DNA of 11,377 nt from Verrucomicrobiota bacterium. GTDB taxonomy: Bacteria > Verrucomicrobiota > Verrucomicrobiia > Opitutales > Opitutaceae. Every line of letters begins with the position of its first letter. Position 1 is the stretch's first letter. The notes below the pieces were generated by a model. That model was not told where the DNA came from and ran no database searches. It saw only the letters and a program-made list of their open reading frames with translations. Location: NCBI GenBank assembly GCA_023410155.1, contig JAEYQF010000095.1, forward strand, positions 1-11,377, read 5' to 3'. Positions 1 through 6,316 of the stretch are shown here, piece after piece. Both the position numbers and the translations under genes were made by a program.

Positions 1-1768
1 GTGCCAGCTTGCCGTGCGTGATGCGTGTGAGGTCCAGCAGATCGTCGATCAGGCGCGCTTCGAGAGCGATGTTGCGCGCCACCATGTCCAGTTGTTCGCG
101 GGCATACGCCGGCAGCTTCTCGTCCTCCATCAACGCCGCGGCCGTCATCAGGACGGGCGTGAGCGGCGTGCGGAGTTCGTGCGACAGCTGCGCGAGAAAT
201 TCGTCCTTGGCCCGTGAAGCGCGTTCGGCCTGCTCCTTGGCTTCGCGCAGCGCGTTCTCGCCGCGCTTCCGCTCGGTGATGTCCAGCGTCACTCCGTCGA
301 AACGGATCGGCTGCCCCTGCGGATCGTAGAAGGTTCGGCCGATCGCGCGGATCCACTTCTCCGTGCCCGTGGCCGGATCCACGGTTCGGTATTCGATGTC
401 GTAGTTCGTGCGCTTGCTGATCGATTCCGCGATCGCGGCGCGGGTCGGCTCGCGATCCGCCGGATGGATGCGTTCGTAGAACGTTTCGATGGTCACCCGT
501 GCCTGTGGCGACAGCCAGAAATGCTCCTTCGCCCGATCATCCCACTCCAGCACATCAAAGGGCAGGTCACAGAACCAGACACCGACTTGCGCGCCGTTGG
601 TCACGAGGGAGAACCGCTCTCCGCTGCGCCGGAGCGCATCCTCCCAGTCCTTGCGCTCCTGAATGTCGATCACGGAACCGATGTAGCCAAGATATTCGCC
701 GGCATCGCCGAAGCGCGGATTCGCTGCATCGATCACCCAGCGAAAAACTCCATCGTGCCGCCGAAGCCGATACTCGGCCCGAAACTCCGAGCGCCGCGCA
801 TTCGCACTGAAGAACCTGCGTTTGGCCTCGGCTCGATCCTCCGCATGCACCGCGTCGAGCCAGCCGGTGCCGAGTCCGGCGTCGCGGGCCTGCCCGGTAA
901 ACTCGAACCAGCGCGCGTTCAGATGCGTGCAGATTCCGGCTCCATCGGTGACCCACAGCATGACCGGCAAATGGTCCGACATGTTGCGAAACCGCGCCTC
1001 GCTTTCGCGCAGGGCCCGTTCCGACATCTTCTGATGCGTGACATCATTGAGCAGCACGGCGAAGTTCCTCCCGCTCGTGCCACCGATCAGGAAGGCGTAA
1101 ACGTCGAAACAGCGCCCGGTGCCCTCCCTCTCGGAGAGGAAGCGCACCGATTCCCCGTCTCGCACGACGCGCTCGTAGTGCTTTAGCCAATACGACTCCT
1201 TTTCCGTGAAGAACTCGCGCATCCTCCGACCGACGGCGCCGCGCACGCCGCTGTGTTTCTCGAACGCCGGGTTCGCCTCCAGGTAGCGATAGTCCACCAG
1301 CGCGCCTGCGTCATCGAAGATGGGCTCCAACACGCAGAAACCCTGGTCGATTGACTCGAACAACGACCGGTAACGCTCCTCGCTGCGCCGCAGATCTGCC
1401 TCCGTCAAGCTGCGCGCCGTCAGATCCGTCACACAACTGGTCATCCCTACCACCTCGCCCGCCTCATCGTAGAGCGGTTGATACCTGGCCCTCACCCGCC
1501 GGCAGCCGCCAAAGCGATACGGCATATCGCGTTCAAATTCGCGAACTTCGCCCGCCAGCGCTGCATCGAGATGCGGCCGGATGAGCTTCCATCCTTCTGG
1601 GCCCACCAACGCTTCCACCGGCTGCCCGACGATTTCCTCGCACGGCAGACCGAACCAGCTCGCATACGCCTGATTGCACATGCGGTAGCGATAGGCGCGG
1701 TCCACACACGAAATCAGGACCGGCGCGGCATCGCAGACGGACACGAGCTGATCGTGACTCAGGCGCAT
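1..1768 (-). CDS. Multi-PAS sensor histidine kinase, N-terminal part (runs off the left edge)
   Basis: Cytoplasmic sensor kinase that should autophosphorylate on histidine and pass the phosphate to a response regulator. The minus frame is open from the ATG at 1768 to the window edge, giving 589 residues with no stop. Four PAS-like modules are visible at about residues 5-118, 128-250, 255-375 and 383-502. Modules 3 and 4 end in PAC-like segments (GYIGSVIDIQERK; FDGVTLDITERKR). A short coiled linker leads to the HisKA H-box SHELRTPLTPVL, with the phosphoacceptor at His530. The HATPase domain, and any receiver domain, must lie to the left of base 1. No membrane segment or signal peptide is seen, so the input is probably cytoplasmic: redox, a small ligand or a partner protein. 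No Shine-Dalgarno precedes the ATG and the frame stays open a little upstream, so the start is provisional. The kinase assignment is firm; the ligand is unknown. Confidence 0.93.
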   Translation of the reverse strand, partial: MRLSHDQLVSVCDAAPVLISCVDRAYRYRMCNQAYASWFGLPCEEIVGQPVEALVGPEGWKLIRPHLDAALAGEVREFERDMPYRFGGCRRVRARYQPLYDEAGEVVGMTSCVTDLTARSLTEADLRRSEERYRSLFESIDQGFCVLEPIFDDAGALVDYRYLEANPAFEKHSGVRGAVGRRMREFFTEKESYWLKHYERVVRDGESVRFLSEREGTGRCFDVYAFLIGGTSGRNFAVLLNDVTHQKMSERALRESEARFRNMSDHLPVMLWVTDGAGICTHLNARWFEFTGQARDAGLGTGWLDAVHAEDRAEAKRRFFSANARRSEFRAEYRLRRHDGVFRWVIDAANPRFGDAGEYLGYIGSVIDIQERKDWEDALRRSGERFSLVTNGAQVGVWFCDLPFDVLEWDDRAKEHFWLSPQARVTIETFYERIHPADREPTRAAIAESISKRTNYDIEYRTVDPATGTEKWIRAIGRTFYDPQGQPIRFDGVTLDITERKRGENALREAKEQAERASRAKDEFLAQLSHELRTPLTPVLMTAAALMEDEKLPAYAREQLDMVARNIALEARLIDDLLDLTRITHGKLA

Positions 1769-1846
1769 GGGGCGGAATAACCGTTCGAAATACGCGCGAA
1801 TAGTTCCGGAGCTTCTTCGCGCGGCAGGGCATTTTACGATCCGGGC

Positions 1847-1866
1847 CGACGGCGCTCCGGCCGTCG
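1847..1866 (-). terminator. Weak hairpin between the GyrI-like gene and the kinase gene
   Basis: A perfect 7-bp stem (cgacggc / gccgtcg) with a 6-nt loop begins 5 bases after the stop of the GyrI-like gene. No T-run follows it on the minus strand, so intrinsic termination is doubtful; it may only protect the 3' end. Just beyond it the minus strand reads TAAAAT (1836-1831), a possible -10 box for the kinase, but I see no good -35 box. Confidence 0.25.
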
Positions 1867-1871
1867 TCACC

Positions 1872-2492
1872 CTACGATGCAGGCACAAACGGCTGTCGCA
1901 GAATCGTGCGCCACTTCTCCGGCGCCGCCCGTCGGATGTCGCTCAAGTAGATTTCGTGATGCTTGCCCGTCAGCGCACCGCCGCGGGCGATGACAGACGC
2001 ATGCAGGCGCTCGATCGCCGGCCCTTCCTCGGAGAAAGGTCCGATGTGCAACACCTGCAGGCACTCGCCCTCCTCCCAGCGCACCAAACGCAGTCGCTCC
2101 AGTTTCGCAGGCTCGATCTTCTTGGCGGAGGCTTCCCTGGCCTGCGCCACCAAATCAGGCGTCACACACTCCGGCTGCCTGATCATCATCGTCCATTTCC
2201 AGTCCGCCTTTCGATCCGCAGAGAACGTCCGCATGTCATCGGACCACCACAAGCCCTCGAGCGGCATCACCGCGTAATCGAGCGCCAGCGGTCCTCGTTT
2301 CACCGCGAATTTCAGCATATAGGAAACGGTGAACAACGTCTCCACGGCCGCCGCATAGTCTGGCGATGCGTTCGGATCGCCCTCCCCGTCGATCTGAAGG
2401 AACCAGGCGGCCGGCACACTCACCTGCGCGATGTCGCCTCCGGTTTGGCCATAAAGCGTTTTAAGCTCCTTCCGCAGATCCAATTTCTTCAT
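1872..2492 (-). CDS. GyrI-like small-molecule-binding domain protein (COG4832-type)
   Basis: A 206-residue cytoplasmic protein made up of a stand-alone GyrI-like (effector-binding) domain, with no helix-turn-helix. Motifs that I recognise as shared by this subfamily are the acidic turn DGEGDPN (35-41), MPLEGLWWSDD (76-86), DWKWT (97-101), MIRQPE (103-108), HIGPFSEEGP (149-158), GKHHEIYLSDIRR (176-188) and the C-terminal RQPF (199-202). The frame extends ten residues upstream, but family N-termini begin near MKKLDLRKEL, so I chose the ATG at 2492. A weak GAG precedes it, and a possible -10 box TAGACT lies at 2518-2513. Related domains bind drugs and other hydrophobic ligands, and some GyrI-like proteins are reported to hydrolyse cyclopropane-containing genotoxins. 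Whether this one binds or hydrolyses anything is unknown. Upstream lies the structured gap; downstream, 103 bp away, is the kinase gene. Confidence 0.9.
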   Translation of the reverse strand: MKKLDLRKELKTLYGQTGGDIAQVSVPAAWFLQIDGEGDPNASPDYAAAVETLFTVSYMLKFAVKRGPLALDYAVMPLEGLWWSDDMRTFSADRKADWKWTMMIRQPECVTPDLVAQAREASAKKIEPAKLERLRLVRWEEGECLQVLHIGPFSEEGPAIERLHASVIARGGALTGKHHEIYLSDIRRAAPEKWRTILRQPFVPAS

Positions 2493-2587
2493 AGGGCTCG
2501 GGGGTTGCCGACAGTCTACCACCCGCTCCTGACAGCGTTATGTCCGGAGCCGCGCTGCACCCCGCGCTGACTCACTCCGCATCTGGG

Positions 2588-2836
2588 CGCGACCCGAGCC
2601 GGTCGCGTGGACTCCCGCTTCCAGGTGCACGACCGCGCACCTTCGTGTGCCTCGCGCCCTCAGTCGACGTCTGTTCGACAACCAGGCAAGTTCGCGCACG
2701 AAGCCGCTCAACACAACGTCAACCAATAGTTGACGCTGTATCTTTCGACTCCGCTGCTGGAGCTGGGCTCGGGCGCGACGCTGGCGCGTCCCGGTCCGCA
2801 TCGTGCCACGACTCGAGCCGCACTCGGTCCCGAGTC
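2588..2836. repeat. Structured, inverted-repeat-rich intergenic element
   Basis: The 347-bp gap 2493-2839 has no convincing gene: the short frames crossing it are Arg/Ser-rich and resemble nothing I know. It is unusually rich in complementary segments. A long-range pair, 2588-2600 with 2766-2777, gives 12 base pairs with one bulged A (2592). Another pair, 2641-2650 with 2694-2703, gives 10 bp including one T-G wobble. Local hairpins lie at 2588-2607 (7-bp stem, competing with the long pair), 2623-2642 (6 bp), 2663-2679 (5 bp), 2717-2735 (7 bp), 2777-2790 (5 bp) and 2822-2835 (6 bp). The words cgacccgagccg (2590-2601) and cgactcgagccg (2809-2820) match at 11 of 12 bases. It could be a multicopy intergenic repeat, the remnant of a small non-autonomous mobile element, or a structured RNA. 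The last hairpin lies just past the oxidoreductase stop, but no T-run follows it. Confidence 0.45.
2717..2735. promoter_or_regulatory. Operator-like inverted repeat GTCAAC-N5-GTTGAC
   Basis: Perfect 7-bp arms (cgtcaac and gttgacg) flank a 5-base AT-rich centre (caata). The centre is AT-rich against GC-rich surroundings, as in many dimeric repressor sites. It lies about 225 bp upstream of the GyrI-like start and inside the structured element, so it may just be one of that element's hairpins. No bound regulator can be named. Confidence 0.3.
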
Positions 2837-2839
2837 AGA

Positions 2840-3970
2840 CTATAGTGTCACGCGTTTTCCGGTGCGCACGGCCTCATAGATCGCGCGCATGATCTTCACA
2901 TCGCGGCGCCCCATCTTGCCGGGCACGGTGGTCTCCGTGTCTTCAAGGATGCAGCGGGCGAAGGCATCCATTTGCCGCGCCTGCTGATTCACTTGCGGAA
3001 GGTTCATCGGACCTTTGCTCGTGCGGCCCGAAATGCCGCCGTAGGAATAGGCGGGACTCAGCTCATACCAGCCGTTCTCCGCTTCGACGCGGAGCTTGTT
3101 GGCGTTTTTATTGTAGCTCATCAGGCACTCCGCCTTGGCGCCGCTGGGAAACTCCATCGTCCAGTAGATCGTCTCCTCGACTTTTGCGAAGCGCTCGTGA
3201 TCGGTTTTTTCTTCGCGTGCGGTCACCGCGATCGGCTCCTCGCCGGTGCCGTAGCATCCCGCCTGCACGCAGTAAACGCCCAGATCCATGAGCGGCCCGC
3301 CGGCGAGCTTCGGATCGTGACGCCACGTGCCGCCCCCGGACACATAGGCGTCGTGGGCCTCGACGCGCTTGATGGCGCCAAACTCCTTGGTCTGCGCCAG
3401 GCGCATGACCTCGCGATTGTGCGGTTCGAAGTGCAGACGGTAGCCAATCGAGAGTTTCTTCTTCGCGGCTTCGCACGCCTCCATGATGCGGTCGCAGTCC
3501 TCGACGGTGGTGGCCATCGGCTTCTCGCAGATCACATGCTTGCCGGCTTTTGCCGCGCGTATCGCAAACTCCGCGTGCAGTCCGTTGGGCACGACGACGT
3601 AGATAATGTCGATGTCAGGGTTGTCGGCGATCCGCTCAAAGGTGTCGTAGCTGTAGACGTTTCTCTCCGGGAGATCATAGCGCCTCTTCCACTCCTCGCC
3701 CTTGGACGGCGTGCCAGTGACCACGCCGGCGAGTCGACACCATTCGGTCTCTTGCAGGGCGGGCGCGAGCTGGCCGCGTGAGTAGCCGCCGAGACCCACC
3801 AGCGCGACGCCGAGTTTGCGCTGGCCGTCTGGCGTCTTGTCCTTGCCGCCCGTCGCACCGAACAAGGTCGACGGCAGCGACGGCATCATCAGGGCGCCCG
3901 TGCCGAGGGTGAGAGTCTGGACAAAGCGGCGCCGCGAGGGCTGCCACGGGGAGGAAGGCGATGTGCTCAT
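2840..3970 (-). CDS. Tat-exported Gfo/Idh/MocA family oxidoreductase (GFOR-like)
   Basis: A 376-residue NAD(P)-dependent sugar or polyol oxidoreductase, probably periplasmic. The N-terminus has a twin-arginine signal (SRRRFVQ, 12-18) followed by a hydrophobic stretch ending near residue 39. The Rossmann fold starts at about 53 with the glycine-rich GLGGYSRG (59-66). The family EKP motif is at 149-151 (catalytic-type Lys150), and DLGVY gives Asp229 and Tyr233, the same Asp-x3-Tyr spacing as the Asp/Tyr pair of Zymomonas glucose-fructose oxidoreductase. The C-terminal half is the usual alpha/beta substrate domain. The frame opens earlier, at a TTG (4081), but that adds 37 residues before the Tat signal, so I start at the ATG at 3970. 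It has no clear ribosome binding site. The nuclease gene lies 132 bp upstream on the same strand. Substrate unknown. GFOR-like members carry tightly bound NADP, which would suit a periplasmic enzyme. Confidence 0.92.
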   Translation of the reverse strand: MSTSPSSPWQPSRRRFVQTLTLGTGALMMPSLPSTLFGATGGKDKTPDGQRKLGVALVGLGGYSRGQLAPALQETEWCRLAGVVTGTPSKGEEWKRRYDLPERNVYSYDTFERIADNPDIDIIYVVVPNGLHAEFAIRAAKAGKHVICEKPMATTVEDCDRIMEACEAAKKKLSIGYRLHFEPHNREVMRLAQTKEFGAIKRVEAHDAYVSGGGTWRHDPKLAGGPLMDLGVYCVQAGCYGTGEEPIAVTAREEKTDHERFAKVEETIYWTMEFPSGAKAECLMSYNKNANKLRVEAENGWYELSPAYSYGGISGRTSKGPMNLPQVNQQARQMDAFARCILEDTETTVPGKMGRRDVKIMRAIYEAVRTGKRVTL

Positions 3971-4067
3971 GGTGGGGGGAAAGACGCGAGGCGTGACGCT
4001 TCGGACGACGATCCGATGCGTCGCGGACCAACGAACTGGCTCCGGGAAAATTCGCAAAACGCCTCCG

Positions 4068-4086
4068 AAAAATCCGAACAAGTTCG
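4068..4086 (-). terminator. Possible weak intrinsic terminator after the nuclease gene
   Basis: On the minus strand, 16 bases after the nuclease stop, CGAAC-tt-GTTCG (4086-4075) can form a short hairpin, probably as CGAA closed by a CTTG tetraloop. It is followed after two bases by five Ts (4072-4068). The stem is short and only moderately GC-rich, so termination would be partial. If real, it would set the nuclease apart from the oxidoreductase downstream. Confidence 0.3.
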
Positions 4087-4102
4087 TTGCCGCGAGGATC
4101 GC

Positions 4103-5074
4103 TCACCAGACCCGGGAAGGCGTGAGGCTCTCGAGTTGCTCTTCCGCCTCGTCGTCGAGGTCTGCGAGGAGATCGAGCTGCGTGCGACGTTCGATCTCGT
4201 CGATCGAGACGAGAAAATCCGCCGCGCGTGACCCGGACGGAGTGTCCTGCGGCACGAGGAGCGAAAGCGTGCGCAACCGCCCCTCGTGCTCGTCGATCAC
4301 CACGAGGAAGAACGCATCGGGGATCTGCACGCCGCCACGCAGCGTCTGGGGACGTTCGCCGAAAACTGGACCGGTGAGCACCCAGACCTCCTCGTAGCGT
4401 GCCGCGTAGTTGGTGGCGATTTTCAGCTCCAGTTCCTTCCAAAGGCCGGCGTTGAGGCTGTGTTTTTGCGGGGTGATATTCGACATGAGGAACGTCTCCT
4501 CCTGGGCCGCCACGCCGTAGCGTGTCGCGATGGCGTAGTTCGGTGCCATGTGGCCCCTGTCGTATCCACTCCCCGTATAATTCTCCGGTGAGATGCGCGC
4601 CACCGTGCGACGATCGATCGCGAATCTTTCCGGGCGCGGCGGCGGCTCGTTGGCCGACGCGAGATCCTTCACGCGATATGCGACCCAGGCAGGATTCCCG
4701 CGCGCATCGTCGTAGCCGACCACGTAGCCGCGGTTCACGAGCATCCGCAACAATGCCGCCCGCGAGCCCGCTGTCGCCGCCGGCGCGCCGCCATAGACGT
4801 GCGTCTTATCGCCTGCGGGGATTCGCGCGCTCGCCGGATTGGCGTAGTAAAGCTGCCAGATGTCCCACGCTACCTCGAGAGGCGAAACGTTACGCTCGCG
4901 CTCGAATGCCGCGCCCACGAGGCGGCGCACTTCGGCCTGGCGTTTCTCCGGCTGCAAGAAATACCAGCCGCCCAGCACCAACACCACCGTGAGGTTGGCG
5001 TAGAGCAGCCACCGTGCAGCGAAGCGCGGACGGCGGGAACGGCGACGGGGCGAGGCGGAACGGCGGCGGGCCAT
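4103..5074 (-). CDS. Membrane-anchored DNA/RNA non-specific endonuclease (NUC1 / Serratia nuclease family)
   Basis: A 323-residue sugar-non-specific nuclease of the beta-beta-alpha-metal type. The N-terminal 22 residues are strongly basic (many Arg), followed by one membrane helix at about 23-40. By the positive-inside rule the nuclease domain should face the periplasm. A linker leads to the catalytic domain (about 110-300), which opens with YVVGYDDARGNPAWVAYRV. The signature DRGHMAPN (172-179) supplies the general-base His175. MSNITPQKHSLNAGLWKELE supplies Asn208 and Glu216, which match Asn119 and Glu127 of Serratia nuclease in spacing. All core residues are present, so it should be active with Mg2+. 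A longer frame from a GTG at 5188 exists, but it would put 38 residues before the basic segment and run almost to the divergent adaptor gene, so I chose the ATG at 5074. Likely roles are nucleic-acid scavenging or clearing incoming or extracellular DNA; which one is open. Confidence 0.92.
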   Translation of the reverse strand: MARRRSASPRRRSRRPRFAARWLLYANLTVVLVLGGWYFLQPEKRQAEVRRLVGAAFERERNVSPLEVAWDIWQLYYANPASARIPAGDKTHVYGGAPAATAGSRAALLRMLVNRGYVVGYDDARGNPAWVAYRVKDLASANEPPPRPERFAIDRRTVARISPENYTGSGYDRGHMAPNYAIATRYGVAAQEETFLMSNITPQKHSLNAGLWKELELKIATNYAARYEEVWVLTGPVFGERPQTLRGGVQIPDAFFLVVIDEHEGRLRTLSLLVPQDTPSGSRAADFLVSIDEIERRTQLDLLADLDDEAEEQLESLTPSRVW

Positions 5075-5200
5075 GCGGTTGCTGAGAGTGCCGCGAGTCT
5101 TCCGCGGATGGAAAGAGCAGAAATCGCTGCGGCGGCCCGAGCATCTTCTCTCATCGCACTCACTTGCCGAATCACTCAACCCACGCACGGTGCGCGTGCC
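5075..5200. promoter_or_regulatory. Divergent spacer between nuclease and efflux operon
   Basis: This 126-bp spacer must hold the starts of transcription for the efflux operon (rightward) and probably the nuclease (leftward). I find no good sigma70 box pair in either direction and no Shine-Dalgarno before either ATG. The only symmetry is a 5-bp stem (ccgcg / cgcgg, loop agtcttc) around 5092-5108. No regulator gene is adjacent. Confidence 0.35.
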
Positions 5201-6316
5201 ATGAACGGACGGAAGTTCCTAGTCGTTGTGTTAATCCTCGGAGCGGCGGCGCTTGCATTTTGGTTGTTTCGCTCGCGCTCGGGCGCAGACAGCGACGCGT
5301 CTGCCGGCAGAGCCGCGTCGTCGCCCGAAAAACAAGGCGGCGCACCGCTGCCGGTCTATGTTGCCCGCGTCCAACCGCGACTGCTCCAGGAGCGTGTCAT
5401 GGCCACCGGTTCGGTCGCCGCGGACGAGTCAGTCGAGCTCGCCAGCGAGATTGCGGGGCGCGTGACCGCGTTGAACTTCGAGGAAGGTGCGCGGGTTCGC
5501 CAAGGCGACGTGCTGGTGAAGATCGAGGACGCCGAGCTCGTCGCCCAGCTTAACCGGGCCGAGAGCCGCGTGGCGCTGGCGCGGGCGCAAGCAGAGCGGC
5601 AGCGCGTGCTGGTGCGTGCGGGAGGCACCTCGCAGGCCGATCTCGACGCCGCCGAAAGCGAAGTGCTCGTCCTCGAAGCCGAGGCGAAGCTTGCACGCGC
5701 GTTGCTCGCCAAGACGGAACTGCGCGCGCCCTTCGATGGAGTGATCGGCCTGCGCTACGTGAGCATCGGAGCGAACCTCACGGCGGGAACCCGCATCGCC
5801 ACGCTGCAGAAACTGGACTCGCTAAAGGTCGAGTTTTCCCTCGCCGAGCGGCATCTGGGTCGAATTCAGCCGGATGGCGAAGTTCGTGTCACGGTGGCCG
5901 GAATCACGGAGTCATTCACCGGCCGGATCTACGCTCAGGAGCCACGCATCGACCCGGAAACCCGCACGCTTCGGCTCCGCGCGCGGGCCGCAAATCCCGG
6001 GAACCGCGTGCTCGCGGGTGGCTTCGCCACCGTCGAGGTGCCGCTGCAGGCGATCCCAGACGCTCTGATGGTGCCTGCCGATGCGTTGATCACAGGTCTC
6101 AACGAGCAGCAGGTCTACGTGCTGGAGAACGGTCGCGCGCAGCCGCGTCGGGTGCAAACGGGGCTGCGTCTCGCCCGCGAGGTCCAGATCACGTCGGGGC
6201 TCGAAGCCGGCGCCGTCGTGATCACTTCGGGACAGTTGCAGCTTCGCCCCGGCGCCGCCGTGGAAGCCGTCACCCGCCAAGAACGCGAAAGCTCCGCCGC
6301 CACCACCGCCCCATGA
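5201..6316 (+). CDS. RND efflux periplasmic adaptor (membrane fusion protein, AcrA/MexA-like)
   Basis: A 371-residue HlyD-type adaptor that bridges the inner-membrane RND pump to an outer-membrane channel. An uncleaved membrane anchor spans about residues 5-23. There is no lipobox cysteine, so it is held by the helix rather than by lipid. The first half of the lipoyl domain covers about 75-109 (ASEIAGRVTALNFEEGARVR), the coiled-coil hairpin about 110-170 and the second lipoyl half about 173-200 (LRAPFDGVIGLRYVSIGANL). The beta-barrel follows (210-280), then the membrane-proximal domain with VPADALI (291-297). The hairpin is short, as in MdtA/MexE-like or TriA-like adaptors. The frame is open far upstream, but those codons overlap the nuclease gene. 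The ATG at 5201 directly precedes the anchor, so I use it. Its last codons overlap the pump start by ATGA, pointing to translational coupling. Confidence 0.93.
   Translation: MNGRKFLVVVLILGAAALAFWLFRSRSGADSDASAGRAASSPEKQGGAPLPVYVARVQPRLLQERVMATGSVAADESVELASEIAGRVTALNFEEGARVRQGDVLVKIEDAELVAQLNRAESRVALARAQAERQRVLVRAGGTSQADLDAAESEVLVLEAEAKLARALLAKTELRAPFDGVIGLRYVSIGANLTAGTRIATLQKLDSLKVEFSLAERHLGRIQPDGEVRVTVAGITESFTGRIYAQEPRIDPETRTLRLRARAANPGNRVLAGGFATVEVPLQAIPDALMVPADALITGLNEQQVYVLENGRAQPRRVQTGLRLAREVQITSGLEAGAVVITSGQLQLRPGAAVEAVTRQERESSAATTAP

Noticed and set aside
464..1186. 240-codon plus-strand frame opposite the kinase
   Set aside because: The minus strand encodes continuous PAS modules here; the plus frame shows no domain.
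1767..2570. 267-codon plus-strand frame opposite the GyrI-like gene
   Set aside because: Antisense shadow of a gene with strong family motifs; Arg- and His-rich low-quality protein.
2538..2845. Short frames of 87 (minus) and 101 (plus) codons in the intergenic gap
   Set aside because: Both are Arg/Ser/Ala-rich, overlap each other, have no ribosome site and follow the inverted repeats, as expected from non-coding GC-rich DNA.
2972..3781. 269-codon plus-strand frame opposite the oxidoreductase
   Set aside because: Antisense shadow of the Gfo/Idh/MocA gene; no motifs.
3816..4442. Overlapping frames on both strands across the nuclease-oxidoreductase junction as a possible extra gene
   Set aside because: They overlap the ends of two well-supported genes, and their products are Arg/Ser-rich with no known motif.
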